A DNA stretch of 64,000 nucleotides from the NCBI RefSeq assembly GCF_009363275.1, contig NZ_CP045324.1, positions 4,092,001 to 4,156,000 of the forward strand. Reading direction: 5' to 3'. The DNA comes from Marinobacter sp. THAF197a (GTDB lineage: Bacteria; Pseudomonadota; Gammaproteobacteria; Pseudomonadales; Oleiphilaceae). This document shows positions 26,249 through 35,558 of the stretch, one piece after another. The translations under genes were made by a program, and so were the position numbers. The notes under the pieces were generated by a model. It saw only the letters and a program-made list of their open reading frames with translations, ran no database searches and was not told the DNA's origin. Position 1 is the stretch's first letter, and the number at the start of each line of letters is the position of its first letter.

Positions 26249-28072
26249 TTAGTTCGAAGGTTTTTCGTCAATTCGTTCACCACACACTGTCCACGTCTCA
26301 AAGGCCAATTCCATCATCACTTTTTGTCGATGGGCGATTTCGGCGGAGCTCCAATCATTGAAAAGGTAACCCAGCTTTTCTCGGGCGCGGTTGAGCCCGG
26401 TGTTCTTCCCGATCTGGTACTCCGGATCCATTAAGTTCGTCATTACCAGGTCTGACTTAACGTACTCCCCTTGTTTCCGAGAAAACCAATCTCCATTTAG
26501 GTCATTAAAGTTGTTTACAGCTTGATTGATCATGGGTTCCAGCAACGTCACATTGCCAAGACGAGCAACCGCTGTTTTGTAGCTCTCCATGTCCTCATAG
26601 TCATCAGGAATCGATCCAGCACTGGGCGTTTGAGGCAACACGTGTTCAATTTGGAGCGATTGAATAAACTGGTGTCCATGGCTTCCCATTCCCGCCATCT
26701 GCCGTAGTGAGTTTTCAAGTCGACCCAAAACAAATCGTTGCCGATAACCAGGATTAAAAGCTGTATGATAAATAGTCGGAAACGCGGATTTGAACTCCGG
26801 GAGCTTATCGCGTAAATACGGCAGCATAGAATCGCGCAACGCTGCGTCCACAGTCGCTCTGTCATCTACTTCTCTCAAACTTACAGCCCATCGAGCGAAG
26901 AGCTGCTCATTTGTTCGCCCCTGGATACCCAAGCTATTGCTGAAGAAAAGGAAGGACTCGATCTGGCGGCCCAGGTAGTCCAGAAGATCGTTGTCGGTAC
27001 CCGAAGGTAATGCGAGCAACAAAACCAAGTGCTGACGCGAGCGATATTTGTTAATAAAACCAATGTGGCTGACATGAGGAAATTGGCCGCCATCACCAAA
27101 ATATTCAGTGGCCTTAACCAGTTCAGAATAGCGGTTCGCCAGACGTTCTAGCTCGCGTGCCAGCTGCAAAGGACGATCTTGGTATTGGAGAGCTGCTTTC
27201 CCCTCCTTTGAGATTATCCATTTGTAAATTTCGTCCTCGCGTAGAATGCCTTTGTGATACCGCGCAACGAGAAAATACTTTAGAAATCTTAGAGGGCTTT
27301 GTCCCTCGCCGCATGACTCCAGATTCTTAGTTAGCTTGCGCCAAGTGGCCTTTATCTGACCGAACTCAGTTTCTCTGGCCTCGCTGAACAACAAGTTTTT
27401 AACCAGATCCATGGCATTCAAGCCAGCACCGCGCTGATTAATAGTCTCAAATATCTTTAAGGCGCTACCCAGATTTTCTGACTGAATAACTACCAGTTCT
27501 ATTCGCGTCAGCACATAGCCGGCATAACTAATTAGTGCGTCTAAGTTCTGGTCAAGCACTTTCCGGAAATGGGAGCTTATAAGTTCATAGGCGTCCCGCA
27601 TCCGTGTGATCGAAGCAGTGTCCTCGCCAACATATGGCTCGCCATGTATCAACTGAGCAAGAAAATCCCGACTTTCATCATATTGCAACTCAAGTCGTAC
27701 TCTTGTGGTATCGCTGCGAATATCAAAATCCATTAACCATTGCTTTAAGATATCGAAATAGCGGCTCTGCTTTTCTGAAAGTCTATGCTGCTTTAACAAG
27801 TCCCTTAGCGCACAAAGGCTGATTACAATGGTCGTCAAACGCTGCTGACCATCAATCACGTCGAACTGACCATCCCTCTCCACGATTATGATGGAGCCAA
27901 TGAAATAGGAGGGGGCAGTTTTAACCTCGGGGTCATACTCGCTATCGATATCAAACAAAAACTGTTCGACCTGATCGTCCGCTTCCCACACGTACTCCCG
28001 TTGATAATCAGGGACTACAAAATAGAAATCCTTAAGCTTTTCGATTGATTTAACGTTAGCTTCAATATCCAT
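26249..28072 (-). CDS. DUF262/DUF1524 protein, GmrSD-like nuclease
   Basis: The 607-aa protein has an N-terminal DUF262 (ParB/sulfiredoxin-like) domain with PDYQREYVW (21-29) and the hallmark DGQQRLTT (74-81). The C-terminal DUF1524 domain carries the His-Me/HNH-type motif IEHVLPQTP (~475). This is the domain pairing of GmrS-GmrD type IV restriction enzymes and of SspE-like effectors, which use nucleotide binding to control DNA cleavage of modified phage DNA. It is here a single-chain protein in a defence-rich island, without dnd/ssp modification genes in view. It starts at ATG 28072. Confidence 0.82.
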   Translation of the reverse strand: MDIEANVKSIEKLKDFYFVVPDYQREYVWEADDQVEQFLFDIDSEYDPEVKTAPSYFIGSIIIVERDGQFDVIDGQQRLTTIVISLCALRDLLKQHRLSEKQSRYFDILKQWLMDFDIRSDTTRVRLELQYDESRDFLAQLIHGEPYVGEDTASITRMRDAYELISSHFRKVLDQNLDALISYAGYVLTRIELVVIQSENLGSALKIFETINQRGAGLNAMDLVKNLLFSEARETEFGQIKATWRKLTKNLESCGEGQSPLRFLKYFLVARYHKGILREDEIYKWIISKEGKAALQYQDRPLQLARELERLANRYSELVKATEYFGDGGQFPHVSHIGFINKYRSRQHLVLLLALPSGTDNDLLDYLGRQIESFLFFSNSLGIQGRTNEQLFARWAVSLREVDDRATVDAALRDSMLPYLRDKLPEFKSAFPTIYHTAFNPGYRQRFVLGRLENSLRQMAGMGSHGHQFIQSLQIEHVLPQTPSAGSIPDDYEDMESYKTAVARLGNVTLLEPMINQAVNNFNDLNGDWFSRKQGEYVKSDLVMTNLMDPEYQIGKNTGLNRAREKLGYLFNDWSSAEIAHRQKVMMELAFETWTVCGERIDEKPSN

Positions 28073-28418
28073 GTTGAGAGATCATTTCCTTTTCGTAAGC
28101 TTTAAGTATGTCGGTTCGTCTATTCAGGCCTGACGACTCAGAAATCTCCAATAGGCGGTTTCTTGAGACCATCGTACCGAAATCTGAAATAGCACACGTC
28201 TATGCGTTGCGAGTTTGGCCCACCGATATCACTGAATCACTAGGTGTCCAGCAATATCGGTTGATCTGATATGTTTTCGATGCCGAAGGAGGACTCATTT
28301 GATTCGATGAGCTGAAATCACCTCATCATCTCTCCTTGTGCGGACAGATCACCACATCCGGATCGACTTCCCCCCGTGGACACTCCTAACCTATGATTAG
28401 AGCATAGGTGGAATTGCC
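28073..28418. other. Non-coding gap at the right side of the island
   Basis: I see no gene of convincing length in these 346 bases. The last ~50 bases before the IS3 remnant (from GTGGACACTCCTAACC to the ATG) look like the left end and leader of that element. The rest has no feature I can name. Confidence 0.4.
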
Positions 28419-28529
28419 ATGAGCAGCCAACGTTATCCCCCAGAATTCAAGGATTAAGCGGTCCGGGGTATACTGGTGCGAAGCTATACCGTCGCCGAAG
28501 TATTGCAACGACTGGGAGTCTTGGCTCCA
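28419..28529 (+). pseudogene. IS3-family OrfA remnant
   Basis: Reading from ATG 28419 gives MSSQRYPPEFKD, a stop (TAA), then AVRGILVRSYTVAEVLQRLG. This matches the N-terminus of IS3-family OrfA proteins (basic start, EFK, then a helix-turn-helix with SVAEVA-type spacing). Homology stops after about 37 codons and the rest of the element is missing, so this is a dead fragment marking old transposition at the island edge. Confidence 0.6.
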
Positions 28530-28903
28530 TTTATCCCTAGAACTCGAAATTGTCCATTAATGAAAATGGCTGGCTGGACGCATGCTCATGACTCGCCCTG
28601 TCAAATCGATCATCCGAGAACGGGTACGTTGAGTTATTCACTTTCCTTTAAACTCTGATTCTAGAGGTAAAATGATTAACCCTTTACTTAGTCTCTTATC
28701 GCTGCTAAATCTGTCGTCCTTGCTCTATAAACCTTTGCGTTAATGCACCTTTTTTGAAAAATCTCATGCTATCCATGGAAAGTCATGAGAAATCTCGCCT
28801 TATCACGGTCACTCAGAATCGTAATTTTGGTGACCCCGCCGCAAGTATCTGATTTCAAAGACCACCAGATCTCACCTTAGCCTTGGACTGACACAAGGTA
28901 CGA
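28530..28903. other. Non-coding gap with a weak inverted repeat
   Basis: There is no convincing gene in these 374 bases. A short imperfect dyad (TCTCATG ... CATGAGA) lies near 28765-28792. The region probably contains the right junction of the accessory island, but no attachment-site repeat could be identified. Confidence 0.35.
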
Positions 28904-29015
28904 GAGTGGGTAGGCGGTAGGGCTTCCGAAAATGCTTGTAGCCACGGATGGCGGAAAGCAAGCGTACATGGACGTACTCGCAGCGGTTTTCGGAAGCCCT
29001 ACCGCCTACCCACTC
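28904..29015. repeat. Core-conserved inverted-repeat element, copy A
   Basis: Two perfect 29-bp arms (28904-28932 and 28987-29015) flank a 54-bp core (28933-28986). The core contains two small self-complementary units, one CCACGGATGG and one GTACATGGACGTAC. It differs by one base from the core of the copy at 39726, although the arms differ almost completely except for their inner ends (TTCCGAAAA here, TTTCGAAAA there). The element lies between the island and the DMT exporter gene, 45 bases before its start. Confidence 0.85.
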
Positions 29016-29059
29016 CTGCACTAAAACAGCGAAATTCAGGTAGGAAAAGGAGCACCACC

Positions 29060-29989
29060 GTGTCAGGCAAAACCGTCAACAGCGCCATTCTGCTGCTGGT
29101 CATCGGCAACGCCATGGCCATCCTCTCCGATGTATTTATCAAACTGCTGGAACCCGGCGCCCCGGTCTTCCAGTTCGCCTTCCTGCGCTGCCTCCTGACC
29201 CTGGCCTTCCTGATTCCCCTAGCCCGCAAACTCGACCGCCAGAACCTCTTCGGCGGCCTGAGAATCCACGCCATACGTGCCCACATCCACCTGGTCGGCA
29301 TCGTCTGCATGGTGATCGCCCTCACCAACTTGCCGCTGGCCACCGCCAACGCCCTGTTCTACGCTGCCCCGATACTGGTGATGGTGCTCTCCGCCTTTTT
29401 CTTCCGGGAACAACTCACACCCCTGAGCGTCACCGCCGTCTTCAGTGGCTTTGCCGGCATCATCGTCATCCTGCGCCCGGTGGAATTCAACTGGGCAGTG
29501 ATTGCGGCCCTGGGCTCGGCCTTCGCCCTGGCCATCAACGCCGTGATGGTCCGCCAATTGCCCAAAGAGCAGACCACCGTCCACAAGCTGTTCCTGAACT
29601 ACCTGTTGATTGTGCCGGCTGCGGCTGCCCTGGCGCTATGGGAAGGCGCGGCCTGGAACCCGCAGATCCTGATCAGCGCCGCCGGCTCAGCTCTGTTCAT
29701 CCTCGGCTACAACATCACCGTGTTGCTGGCCTACCGGCAGGTGGATGCCAATCAGGTCACCAGCGCCGAATACACCGGGCTGATCTGGGCCGTCGCCATT
29801 GGCTGGATCTGGTTTGGTGAGGTGCCGGACCTGTGGTTCCTGGCCGGCAGTCTGATGATTGTGGTGCCGCTGGTGCTGATTGGCTTGCGGCACCGGCGCC
29901 GCACCCCGGCGCGGGGGTTTAACCCCGCAGCCCGGGAAGAGCGCCCGGAAAGGCTGGTTGCCGAACCTACCGGCGGGTCTGGTCAATAA
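29060..29989 (+). CDS. DMT-superfamily (EamA) transporter
   Basis: The 309-aa protein has about ten hydrophobic segments in two EamA repeats (INVVIGNAMAILSDVFIK-like start and a second repeat from AVIAALGSAFALAINAVM). It is typical of drug/metabolite exporters of the inner membrane. The GTG at 29060 has AAAAGGAG upstream. The C-terminus is a basic, proline-rich tail. It converges with the next gene, overlapping it by 23 bases at the 3' ends. The substrate cannot be predicted. Confidence 0.88.
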   Translation: MSGKTVNSAILLLVIGNAMAILSDVFIKLLEPGAPVFQFAFLRCLLTLAFLIPLARKLDRQNLFGGLRIHAIRAHIHLVGIVCMVIALTNLPLATANALFYAAPILVMVLSAFFFREQLTPLSVTAVFSGFAGIIVILRPVEFNWAVIAALGSAFALAINAVMVRQLPKEQTTVHKLFLNYLLIVPAAAALALWEGAAWNPQILISAAGSALFILGYNITVLLAYRQVDANQVTSAEYTGLIWAVAIGWIWFGEVPDLWFLAGSLMIVVPLVLIGLRHRRRTPARGFNPAAREERPERLVAEPTGGSGQ

Positions 29990-30380
29990 GAATCTGGGTA
30001 TCACGAATGATCCGGGCTGCCCGATACTCCGGCGGTATCCGGTCGTTGTACCCCAGGGATGACCGGTAACCACTGCGATGGTTGTGGTACTTCGGTTTGT
30101 ATCGGTAATGGGAATGCTTTTTACCATAGTCCCGGCGGTCGTACCGATGCTTGTGGCGATTATCCCGATAGCGGTTGTCGCGGTGGCGATCATGGTAAGA
30201 CCGGCGATGCTCGGCACGCAGCATTTTCTTCTGATGGCCCGGTGGCAGCGCCTTGCCCCGGTCCAACTGCTTCTGGATACCCGGCGGATGGCCGTGGCCA
30301 CGGTAGCCGTCTGCCTGGGCCATACCGGCAAAGCCCAGGGCGACAATCAGGGTACTGCTGATCAGTAATCGTTTCATCAT
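29967..30380 (-). CDS. Secreted basic protein, RcnB-like (CigR/RcnB type)
   Basis: Read from ATG 30380 (GGGAGAG upstream), the ~137-aa product has a signal peptide (MKRLLISSTLIVALGFAGMAQA). A His/Arg/Tyr-rich mature part follows (GHGHPPGIQKQLDRGKALPPGHQ, then many HRDNRY-type repeats). This resembles periplasmic RcnB/CigR-like proteins, for which links to metal homeostasis and stress are reported. The 3' end overlaps the DMT gene by 23 bases. The longer upstream frame is unlikely to be translated. Confidence 0.65.
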   Translation of the reverse strand: MMKRLLISSTLIVALGFAGMAQADGYRGHGHPPGIQKQLDRGKALPPGHQKKMLRAEHRRSYHDRHRDNRYRDNRHKHRYDRRDYGKKHSHYRYKPKYHNHRSGYRSSLGYNDRIPPEYRAARIIRDTQILIDQTRR

Positions 30381-30515
30381 GACTCTCCCGTCCCTATCGA
30401 CTGGAACCATGCTAAACGGAAACATTCCGTGAAGCCTTGCCACCAGATTAATGATCAGAAGGGAGATGTCAGCGCCCAAGGGCCGGTTTTGCACAAGCTT
30501 TACATGGGTTGACGT

Positions 30516-31100
30516 TTAACTGTCCGAAGCCTCGACAGGCCCGGAACGGGTGAGGTGAGATTCAATCGAAAAGGTATGGCGGCAGTCATCCCCCAACGCC
30601 CGCAGGGACTCCGCCAGCCTGAGCAGATATTCGGAATTGGGCCCACTGGGGCCAGCCGCTGCGGCAATCTGGGCAGCAATATCGGCTTCCGGAGCCTCGC
30701 CCAGAAACGCTTCGTTGTCTTCCGTGGCGATATACACCAAGCCCTCGGCATGGCTGCCATCGTCAAAGGTCATGGTGGTGCTGAAGCGCAGGTAACCGTT
30801 TTTCTCCCGCACATCCAGATACTCAAAGACATTCGGCGATACCCGGAACGCCATGCCCCGGCAGACCGCTCCGGGTTGCTCGATCAGCGTGACCACCCGG
30901 CCAGGAGCCTCAGGCGTGCCACGATGGTCGTGGGAACCCTGCCAGAACCGGCGAGCCCAACCGCGAATGGAGGCCGGCCGCTGTTCCAGGAACGGGAAAT
31001 CCACCTTGTAAATCAAAGACCCGTAACCGAACAACCAGACCGAGTCGATGCCGTCAAAGTTGTAGCGGGTACGATTGTGATCAATGGTGTTGGCGGGCAT
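30516..31100 (-). CDS. chaC: Gamma-glutamylcyclotransferase, ChaC-like
   Basis: The 194-aa protein has the ChaC N-terminal motif VWLFGYGSLIYK (21-32) and the conserved GWARRFWQGSHDHRGTPEAPG region. These enzymes cleave glutathione to 5-oxoproline and Cys-Gly in the cytoplasm. The acid residue of the family lies in a Glu downstream (EKNGYLR). Length is normal and the gene intact. Its ATG at 31100 is 35 bases downstream of the marC stop codon. Confidence 0.88.
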   Translation of the reverse strand: MPANTIDHNRTRYNFDGIDSVWLFGYGSLIYKVDFPFLEQRPASIRGWARRFWQGSHDHRGTPEAPGRVVTLIEQPGAVCRGMAFRVSPNVFEYLDVREKNGYLRFSTTMTFDDGSHAEGLVYIATEDNEAFLGEAPEADIAAQIAAAAGPSGPNSEYLLRLAESLRALGDDCRHTFSIESHLTRSGPVEASDS

Positions 31101-31135
31101 AACAAACCTGCAGACGATACGAAGGCCTGATTCTG

Positions 31136-31768
31136 TCAGGCGCCTTGAGTGCTTGCAATAAAGCCGGCGATACCGGTCAGCACGATTTCCGCCGCCATGG
31201 CAGAGAGAATCAGGCCACTGATTTTCGACATGATGTTCAGGCCGGTTTTACCCAGCACTTTTTCCAGGTAGCCGGACAACCGCAACAACACCGCCAGAAT
31301 CAGCAAGCCGGAGACCAGACCCAGCAAACCGCCAGCCACTTCGTGAACAGCTTTCAGCTCGGCACCGTAGACCATGATGGCACCGATGGTCGCCGGGCCG
31401 ATCATCACCGGAATGGCCAGGGGCACCACGGCGATATCGTCGCGGTCTTCCTCTGGCAGGCCCGTGGCATGGTTGCGGGTGCCGCTGGTCACCAGACTGA
31501 TAGCCGTGAGGAACAGCAGGCTGCCGGCGCCAATGCGGAAAGAGTTCAGGGTAATACCGATGGCGCTGAACAACAGCGGCCCGGCAAAGAACAGCACCAC
31601 ACCCAAAATAAACGCCGAAACACAGGCCCGGCGAATGATCGACGCCTTCTCCGCCGACGGCAGGCCGCGGGTCAGCGCCAGGAACATGGTGACCACAAAG
31701 AACGGTGCCAGCAGGAACAGAAAACGGATGGTACTGCTGAGGTAAGTGGCGAAAAACGATTCAAACAT
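31136..31768 (-). CDS. MarC-family integral membrane protein
   Basis: The 210-aa protein has about six transmembrane segments and the MarC-family features LFLLAPFFVVTMFLALTRG near the N-terminus and VPLAIPVMIGPATIGAIMV in the middle. The function of the family is unsettled; it was once thought to be tied to multiple antibiotic resistance. It lies in the same direction as chaC and rluF, perhaps as one loose transcription unit. Confidence 0.85.
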   Translation of the reverse strand: MFESFFATYLSSTIRFLFLLAPFFVVTMFLALTRGLPSAEKASIIRRACVSAFILGVVLFFAGPLLFSAIGITLNSFRIGAGSLLFLTAISLVTSGTRNHATGLPEEDRDDIAVVPLAIPVMIGPATIGAIMVYGAELKAVHEVAGGLLGLVSGLLILAVLLRLSGYLEKVLGKTGLNIMSKISGLILSAMAAEIVLTGIAGFIASTQGA

Positions 31769-31863
31769 TCAAGCAAATCCGGCCAGGGGTTAAAGCCGGT
31801 AAGCATAGCGCCTGTGGGCAGATTCTGCCGTAAGGAAGAGAACCTATTGGCCGGCGGAACGGA

Positions 31864-32853
31864 TCAACGCTTCTTGATGGAGGGCTTGCGCGGCTTGCCG
31901 GGTTTGCCTTTCGGGCCGGTCGTGCGCCCACCGGCCTTCGGGCCACGGCCAGGCTTGCCTGCAGGCGGTTTGCCGGTGCCTTTACCGGCTCCCTTTCCAC
32001 CTCGGCCGGGGGAAGGTTTACCTGAAGGCTTTGCGCCGGCCCTGGCCGGTTTACCACCGGCACCCGGGCGGGCGCCTTTGGCCCCGGCGGGTTTCTTACG
32101 GGGCTTGCTGGCCGCCGGGTGCGTCGCTTCCGAGGACGAATCCCGAATGGCATCAAACAGCACCGCCAGTTCCTTCTCCGTCAGATCCCGCCAGGCGCCC
32201 ACCGGCAAACCTTGCAGGCTGACGTTCATAATCCGCACCCGCTCCAGCTTCGTCACCTCATAGCCAAAGTATTCCGCCATCCGGCGGATCTGGCGGTTCA
32301 GGCCCTGCACCAATATGATCCGGAAGACAAACCGGGAGGCTCTCTCCACCTTGCAGCGCTTGGTCATCGTCCCCAGAATCGGCACGCCGTTGCTCATGCC
32401 TTCCACAAACTCCCGGGTCACCGGCTTGTCGACGGTCACCAGGTATTCTTTCTCGTGGTTATTGCCGGCCCGCAGGATCTTGTTCACCAGATCACCATTG
32501 CTGGTGAGGAAAATCAGCCCCTGGGAATCCTTATCGAGGCGGCCAATGGGGAAAATGCGCTCGCTGTGGCCGACAAAGCGCTGGATATTGTCTTTTTCCG
32601 CGCTGTCGGTGGTGCTGACAATGCCCACCGGTTTGTTCAGGGCAATGAAGACCAGATCTTCCTCGTCCCGGGGCTCCACCACCTGGCCGTTCACTTTCAC
32701 CACATCGCCCGGCAACACCTGATCACCCACCTGGGCCCGTCGCCCGTTGATGTGCACGTTGCCCTGCTCGATGTACCGGTCAGCATCCCGGCGCGAACAC
32801 ATGCCGCTCTCGCTGATGTATTTGTTCAGTCGGGTGGAGGTTCGGTTGGCCAT
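31864..32853 (-). CDS. rluF: 23S rRNA pseudouridine(2604) synthase
   Basis: The 329-aa protein closely follows E. coli RluF: an S4 domain (RLNKYISESGMCSRRDADRY), then the RsuA-type catalytic domain with the conserved Asp in PIGRLDKDSQGL, and NRQIRRMAEYFGYEV. It makes pseudouridine at 2604 of 23S rRNA (also tRNA-Tyr in E. coli). About 100 C-terminal residues form a low-complexity Lys/Gly/Pro/Ala tail longer than in E. coli, likely an RNA-binding extension. Confidence 0.9.
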   Translation of the reverse strand: MANRTSTRLNKYISESGMCSRRDADRYIEQGNVHINGRRAQVGDQVLPGDVVKVNGQVVEPRDEEDLVFIALNKPVGIVSTTDSAEKDNIQRFVGHSERIFPIGRLDKDSQGLIFLTSNGDLVNKILRAGNNHEKEYLVTVDKPVTREFVEGMSNGVPILGTMTKRCKVERASRFVFRIILVQGLNRQIRRMAEYFGYEVTKLERVRIMNVSLQGLPVGAWRDLTEKELAVLFDAIRDSSSEATHPAASKPRKKPAGAKGARPGAGGKPARAGAKPSGKPSPGRGGKGAGKGTGKPPAGKPGRGPKAGGRTTGPKGKPGKPRKPSIKKR

Positions 32854-32957
32854 GACATCCTGCCAGTTTCAAATGATGGGTAAATGCGCGGGCGGCACAC
32901 AACCCGCGCATCATCCCATTGCATCACCCTGACGGCAACTGCCAGGCCTAATGTCCG

Positions 32958-34040
32958 TCAGCGCCTGCGGAACGGATAGAACAGCTGCCCCAGGTAGGAA
33001 CCCGGCAGTTTCTGGGTGGTACCATACTCCGCCGGCCAGTGCGCTTTCGGGAAATGGTAAGTGCCAAACAGCCGGTCAAAGAGCACCGTGTGTGCCGAGT
33101 AATTGGTATCGATGGCCGGCTTCTCCGAACTGTGGTGCCAGTGGTGAAACTGCGGCGTTACCAACAGGTACTTAAGCGGCCCCCAGGGCACATTAAGATT
33201 GCTGTGGATAATGATGGCCTGCAGCGCGGCGAACGTCACATAGATGTCCAGTGCTTCCTTGCTGGCACCAAGCAGATACAGAGCCAGCATAACCAATCCA
33301 CGTTCAATGAAAATCTGAACCACATGGGCACGGGAGCCTGCCAGCCAGTCCATGGTTTCCACCGAATGATGGACCGCATGAAACGGCCACAGCCGCCGGA
33401 CTTCATGGAATACCCGGTGCTCCCAATACAGAACGAAATCGGCAACCAGAATCAGCATTACTACCTGCAGCCATAAAGGCGTGCTCTGGATCGCCGCCTG
33501 CAGGCTGTCGCTGGCCACCCACTCGAAGTGTGTCACCAGGAAATTGCCAAACAGCAGAACCGCTGAGATCAGCAAGTGATTCAAGCAGAAGTAAAAGAAA
33601 TCCAGACCCCATTCATCCCGCAAGATGACCTGCTCCCGATACTTCGGAAAGAGCTTCTCCAGGCTGGTGAAGACAATAGTGGAACCCAGAAAGGCTAAAA
33701 TCAGCCAGTCCACACCGAGCGACAGCGGTTTCGGCTCCACCGGCCCAACAGGAACGTTGTAGCCACCCAGAGCAAACGCGATCAGCGTCATGGCAATGCC
33801 CGCAGCGCCAAGCCGTTTGCGCCGATCAAGCACAAAAGTGGTGATGCCGAAAAAGAGGGAGAACCACATGCCGTACTTTAAGACATCCTGAAGTGCCTCA
33901 GCATCATACGCGGCACGAAGATCGGTGGTAGTCAGGTAGGAAGGGAACAGGTAGGCAAGCACGGCCGCTAGGCTCAAGCCGCCGAGAAATATCGAAAAAT
34001 ATCCGGGAATTCGTCCGTTCCGAAAGCGAAGCTCTTTTTC
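32958..34040 (-). pseudogene. Sterol desaturase family protein, main part of a gene cut by IS256
   Basis: The frame is open from the edge of the insertion sequence at 34040 to the stop at 32958 (360 codons). It encodes a fatty acid hydroxylase/sterol desaturase with several membrane segments and the di-iron histidine boxes HRVFHEVRR, HAVHHS and FHHWHH. The natural start (ATG 35434) and the first 20 codons lie beyond the element. Removing the element and one copy of the 8-bp repeat joins both parts in frame as a ~380-aa protein. Residual translation from an internal TTG at 33977 is possible, but most likely the gene is inactive. Confidence 0.85.
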
Positions 34041-35366
34041 GAGCCTGTAAATAAATCTGTGTAACTGCCCACCCCATTACAGGTGGCCGTCCAGGCGGTC
34101 ACCGAATTCGATAATAAAGCGATTCAATGCCGGCTTCCAATCACGGATCGGCATGGTCCATTTCTTTGAGGCCTGCTGGATCGCCAGGAAGGCCACTTTC
34201 AGGGCCGAGTCATCACTTGGGAACAGCTTCCGGCGCTTGGTGGCTTTGCGGATGACACTGTTCAGTGACTCAATAGCATTGGTGGTGTAGATCACTTTCC
34301 GGATCGCCGGCGGGTACTCGAAGATGGTGATCAGGTTCTCCCAGTGGCTTTGCCAGGAACGAGAGATCTGTGGGTATTGGCTGTCCCAGCGCTCTCCAAA
34401 GGCCGCCAGTGCCTGCCGGGCTTCATGTTCCGTGGCGGACTGATAGATCTGCTTCAGATCGGACGTCACAGCCTTGTAGTCCTTCCAGGACACGTAGCGC
34501 AGCGAATTGCGAACCATGTGCACGATGCACAGTTGCACCTTGGTTTGGGGGTACTCAGCGGCAATGGCATCCGGGAACCCTTTGAGGCCATCCACACAGG
34601 CGATCAGGATGTCCTCCAAACCACGGTTCTTCAGTTCCGTCAGTACCGATAGCCAGAACTTCGCACCCTCGGTTTCGGCCAGCCAGAGGCCCAGTAACTC
34701 TTTCTGGCCCTCCATGTTGATACCCAGGGCCAGGTATAGGGACTTGTTGATGACCCTCTTGTCCTGACGAATTTTCAGAACGATGCAGTCCAGATAGACG
34801 ATGGGGTAGATCGGATCAACAGGGCGATTCTGCCACTCGTGAACCTGATCGATCACACGCTCCGTCACCTTGGACACCAGAGTCGCCGAGATGTCGGCGT
34901 CGTACATTTCCTTGAAGGCGTCTACGATGTCTCGGGTGCTCAGGCCCTTGGCGTAAAGCGCTAGGATCTGGTCATCCATCTGAGTCAGGCGGGACTGGCC
35001 TTTACGGACGAACTGAGGCTCGAAGGAACCGTCCCGGTCCCGAGGAGCCTGTATCGGTACTTCGCCGTGTTGGCCCTTCAGGCGCTTGGCAGAATAGCCG
35101 TTACGGCTGTTGCCGGTGCCACGGCCTTCAAGAGCGTGCTTCTCGTATCCAAGATGCTCATCCAGTTCGGCGTTGAGTGCGGTCTCGACGGTGAGCTTGA
35201 CCAGCTGCTGTGTGAGGGCTCCGAGATCTTTTTCAGACTTGATGTCTTTGGCCAGCTCGGCGGCCATGGCTTTGAGTTTTTCTTGGTCCAATTGCGTACC
35301 CACGATGGTATCCTTTTGAAAAGATTACTCAGTCGTGGGCAGTTACACAATTTGGTTTACAGCCTC
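34041..35366. mobile_element. IS256-family insertion sequence, complete, 1326 bp
   Basis: The element is bounded by 32-bp imperfect inverted repeats (34041-34072 and 35335-35366; 27 of 32 positions match, ends GAG[C/G]CTGTAAA). It is flanked by an identical 8-bp direct repeat TCTTTTTC (34033-34040 and 35367-35374). Length and duplication size fit IS256 elements. The intact duplication and intact transposase suggest recent insertion. Confidence 0.95.
34077..35303 (-). CDS. IS256-family transposase
   Basis: The 408-aa DDE transposase (Transposase_mut family) has a catalytic Asp in IVYLDCIVLKIR, a second Asp in CVDGLKGFPDAI and a Glu in TTNAIESLNSVIRK. The N-terminal half has the conserved RDRDGSFEPQ and LYAKGLSTRDI segments. 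It appears full length and active, and is the only gene of the element. Its strand is the same as the disrupted sterol desaturase gene. Confidence 0.95.
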   Translation of the reverse strand: MGTQLDQEKLKAMAAELAKDIKSEKDLGALTQQLVKLTVETALNAELDEHLGYEKHALEGRGTGNSRNGYSAKRLKGQHGEVPIQAPRDRDGSFEPQFVRKGQSRLTQMDDQILALYAKGLSTRDIVDAFKEMYDADISATLVSKVTERVIDQVHEWQNRPVDPIYPIVYLDCIVLKIRQDKRVINKSLYLALGINMEGQKELLGLWLAETEGAKFWLSVLTELKNRGLEDILIACVDGLKGFPDAIAAEYPQTKVQLCIVHMVRNSLRYVSWKDYKAVTSDLKQIYQSATEHEARQALAAFGERWDSQYPQISRSWQSHWENLITIFEYPPAIRKVIYTTNAIESLNSVIRKATKRRKLFPSDDSALKVAFLAIQQASKKWTMPIRDWKPALNRFIIEFGDRLDGHL

Positions 35367-35434
35367 TCTTTTTCCGGACGGGGCTCTACCACCCGCTCGC
35401 GGTATTGGTAATTGGTATCGTGTTCCGTGTTCAT
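35367..35434 (-). pseudogene. 5' end of the disrupted sterol desaturase gene
   Basis: An AGGGAAC ribosome binding site precedes ATG 35434. The first codons read MNTEHDTNYQYRERVVEPRP and then meet the IS256 element. The 8 bases 35367-35374 are the duplicated target. Confidence 0.85.
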
Positions 35435-35558
35435 GCGTTCCCTGCAAATGTTCTTGTCAGCACTCGTTTGAGAAAATTTTTCTTATCGTTCCAAGCGATG
35501 GCTTTGCTTTGACCCTATTTTACAATAGAAGTAATTTTCACCGGACAACTGCTATGAA

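Noticed and set aside
2223..28903. tRNA-anchored integrative element
   Set aside because: No tRNA gene, integrase or flanking att-like direct repeat was visible at either edge.
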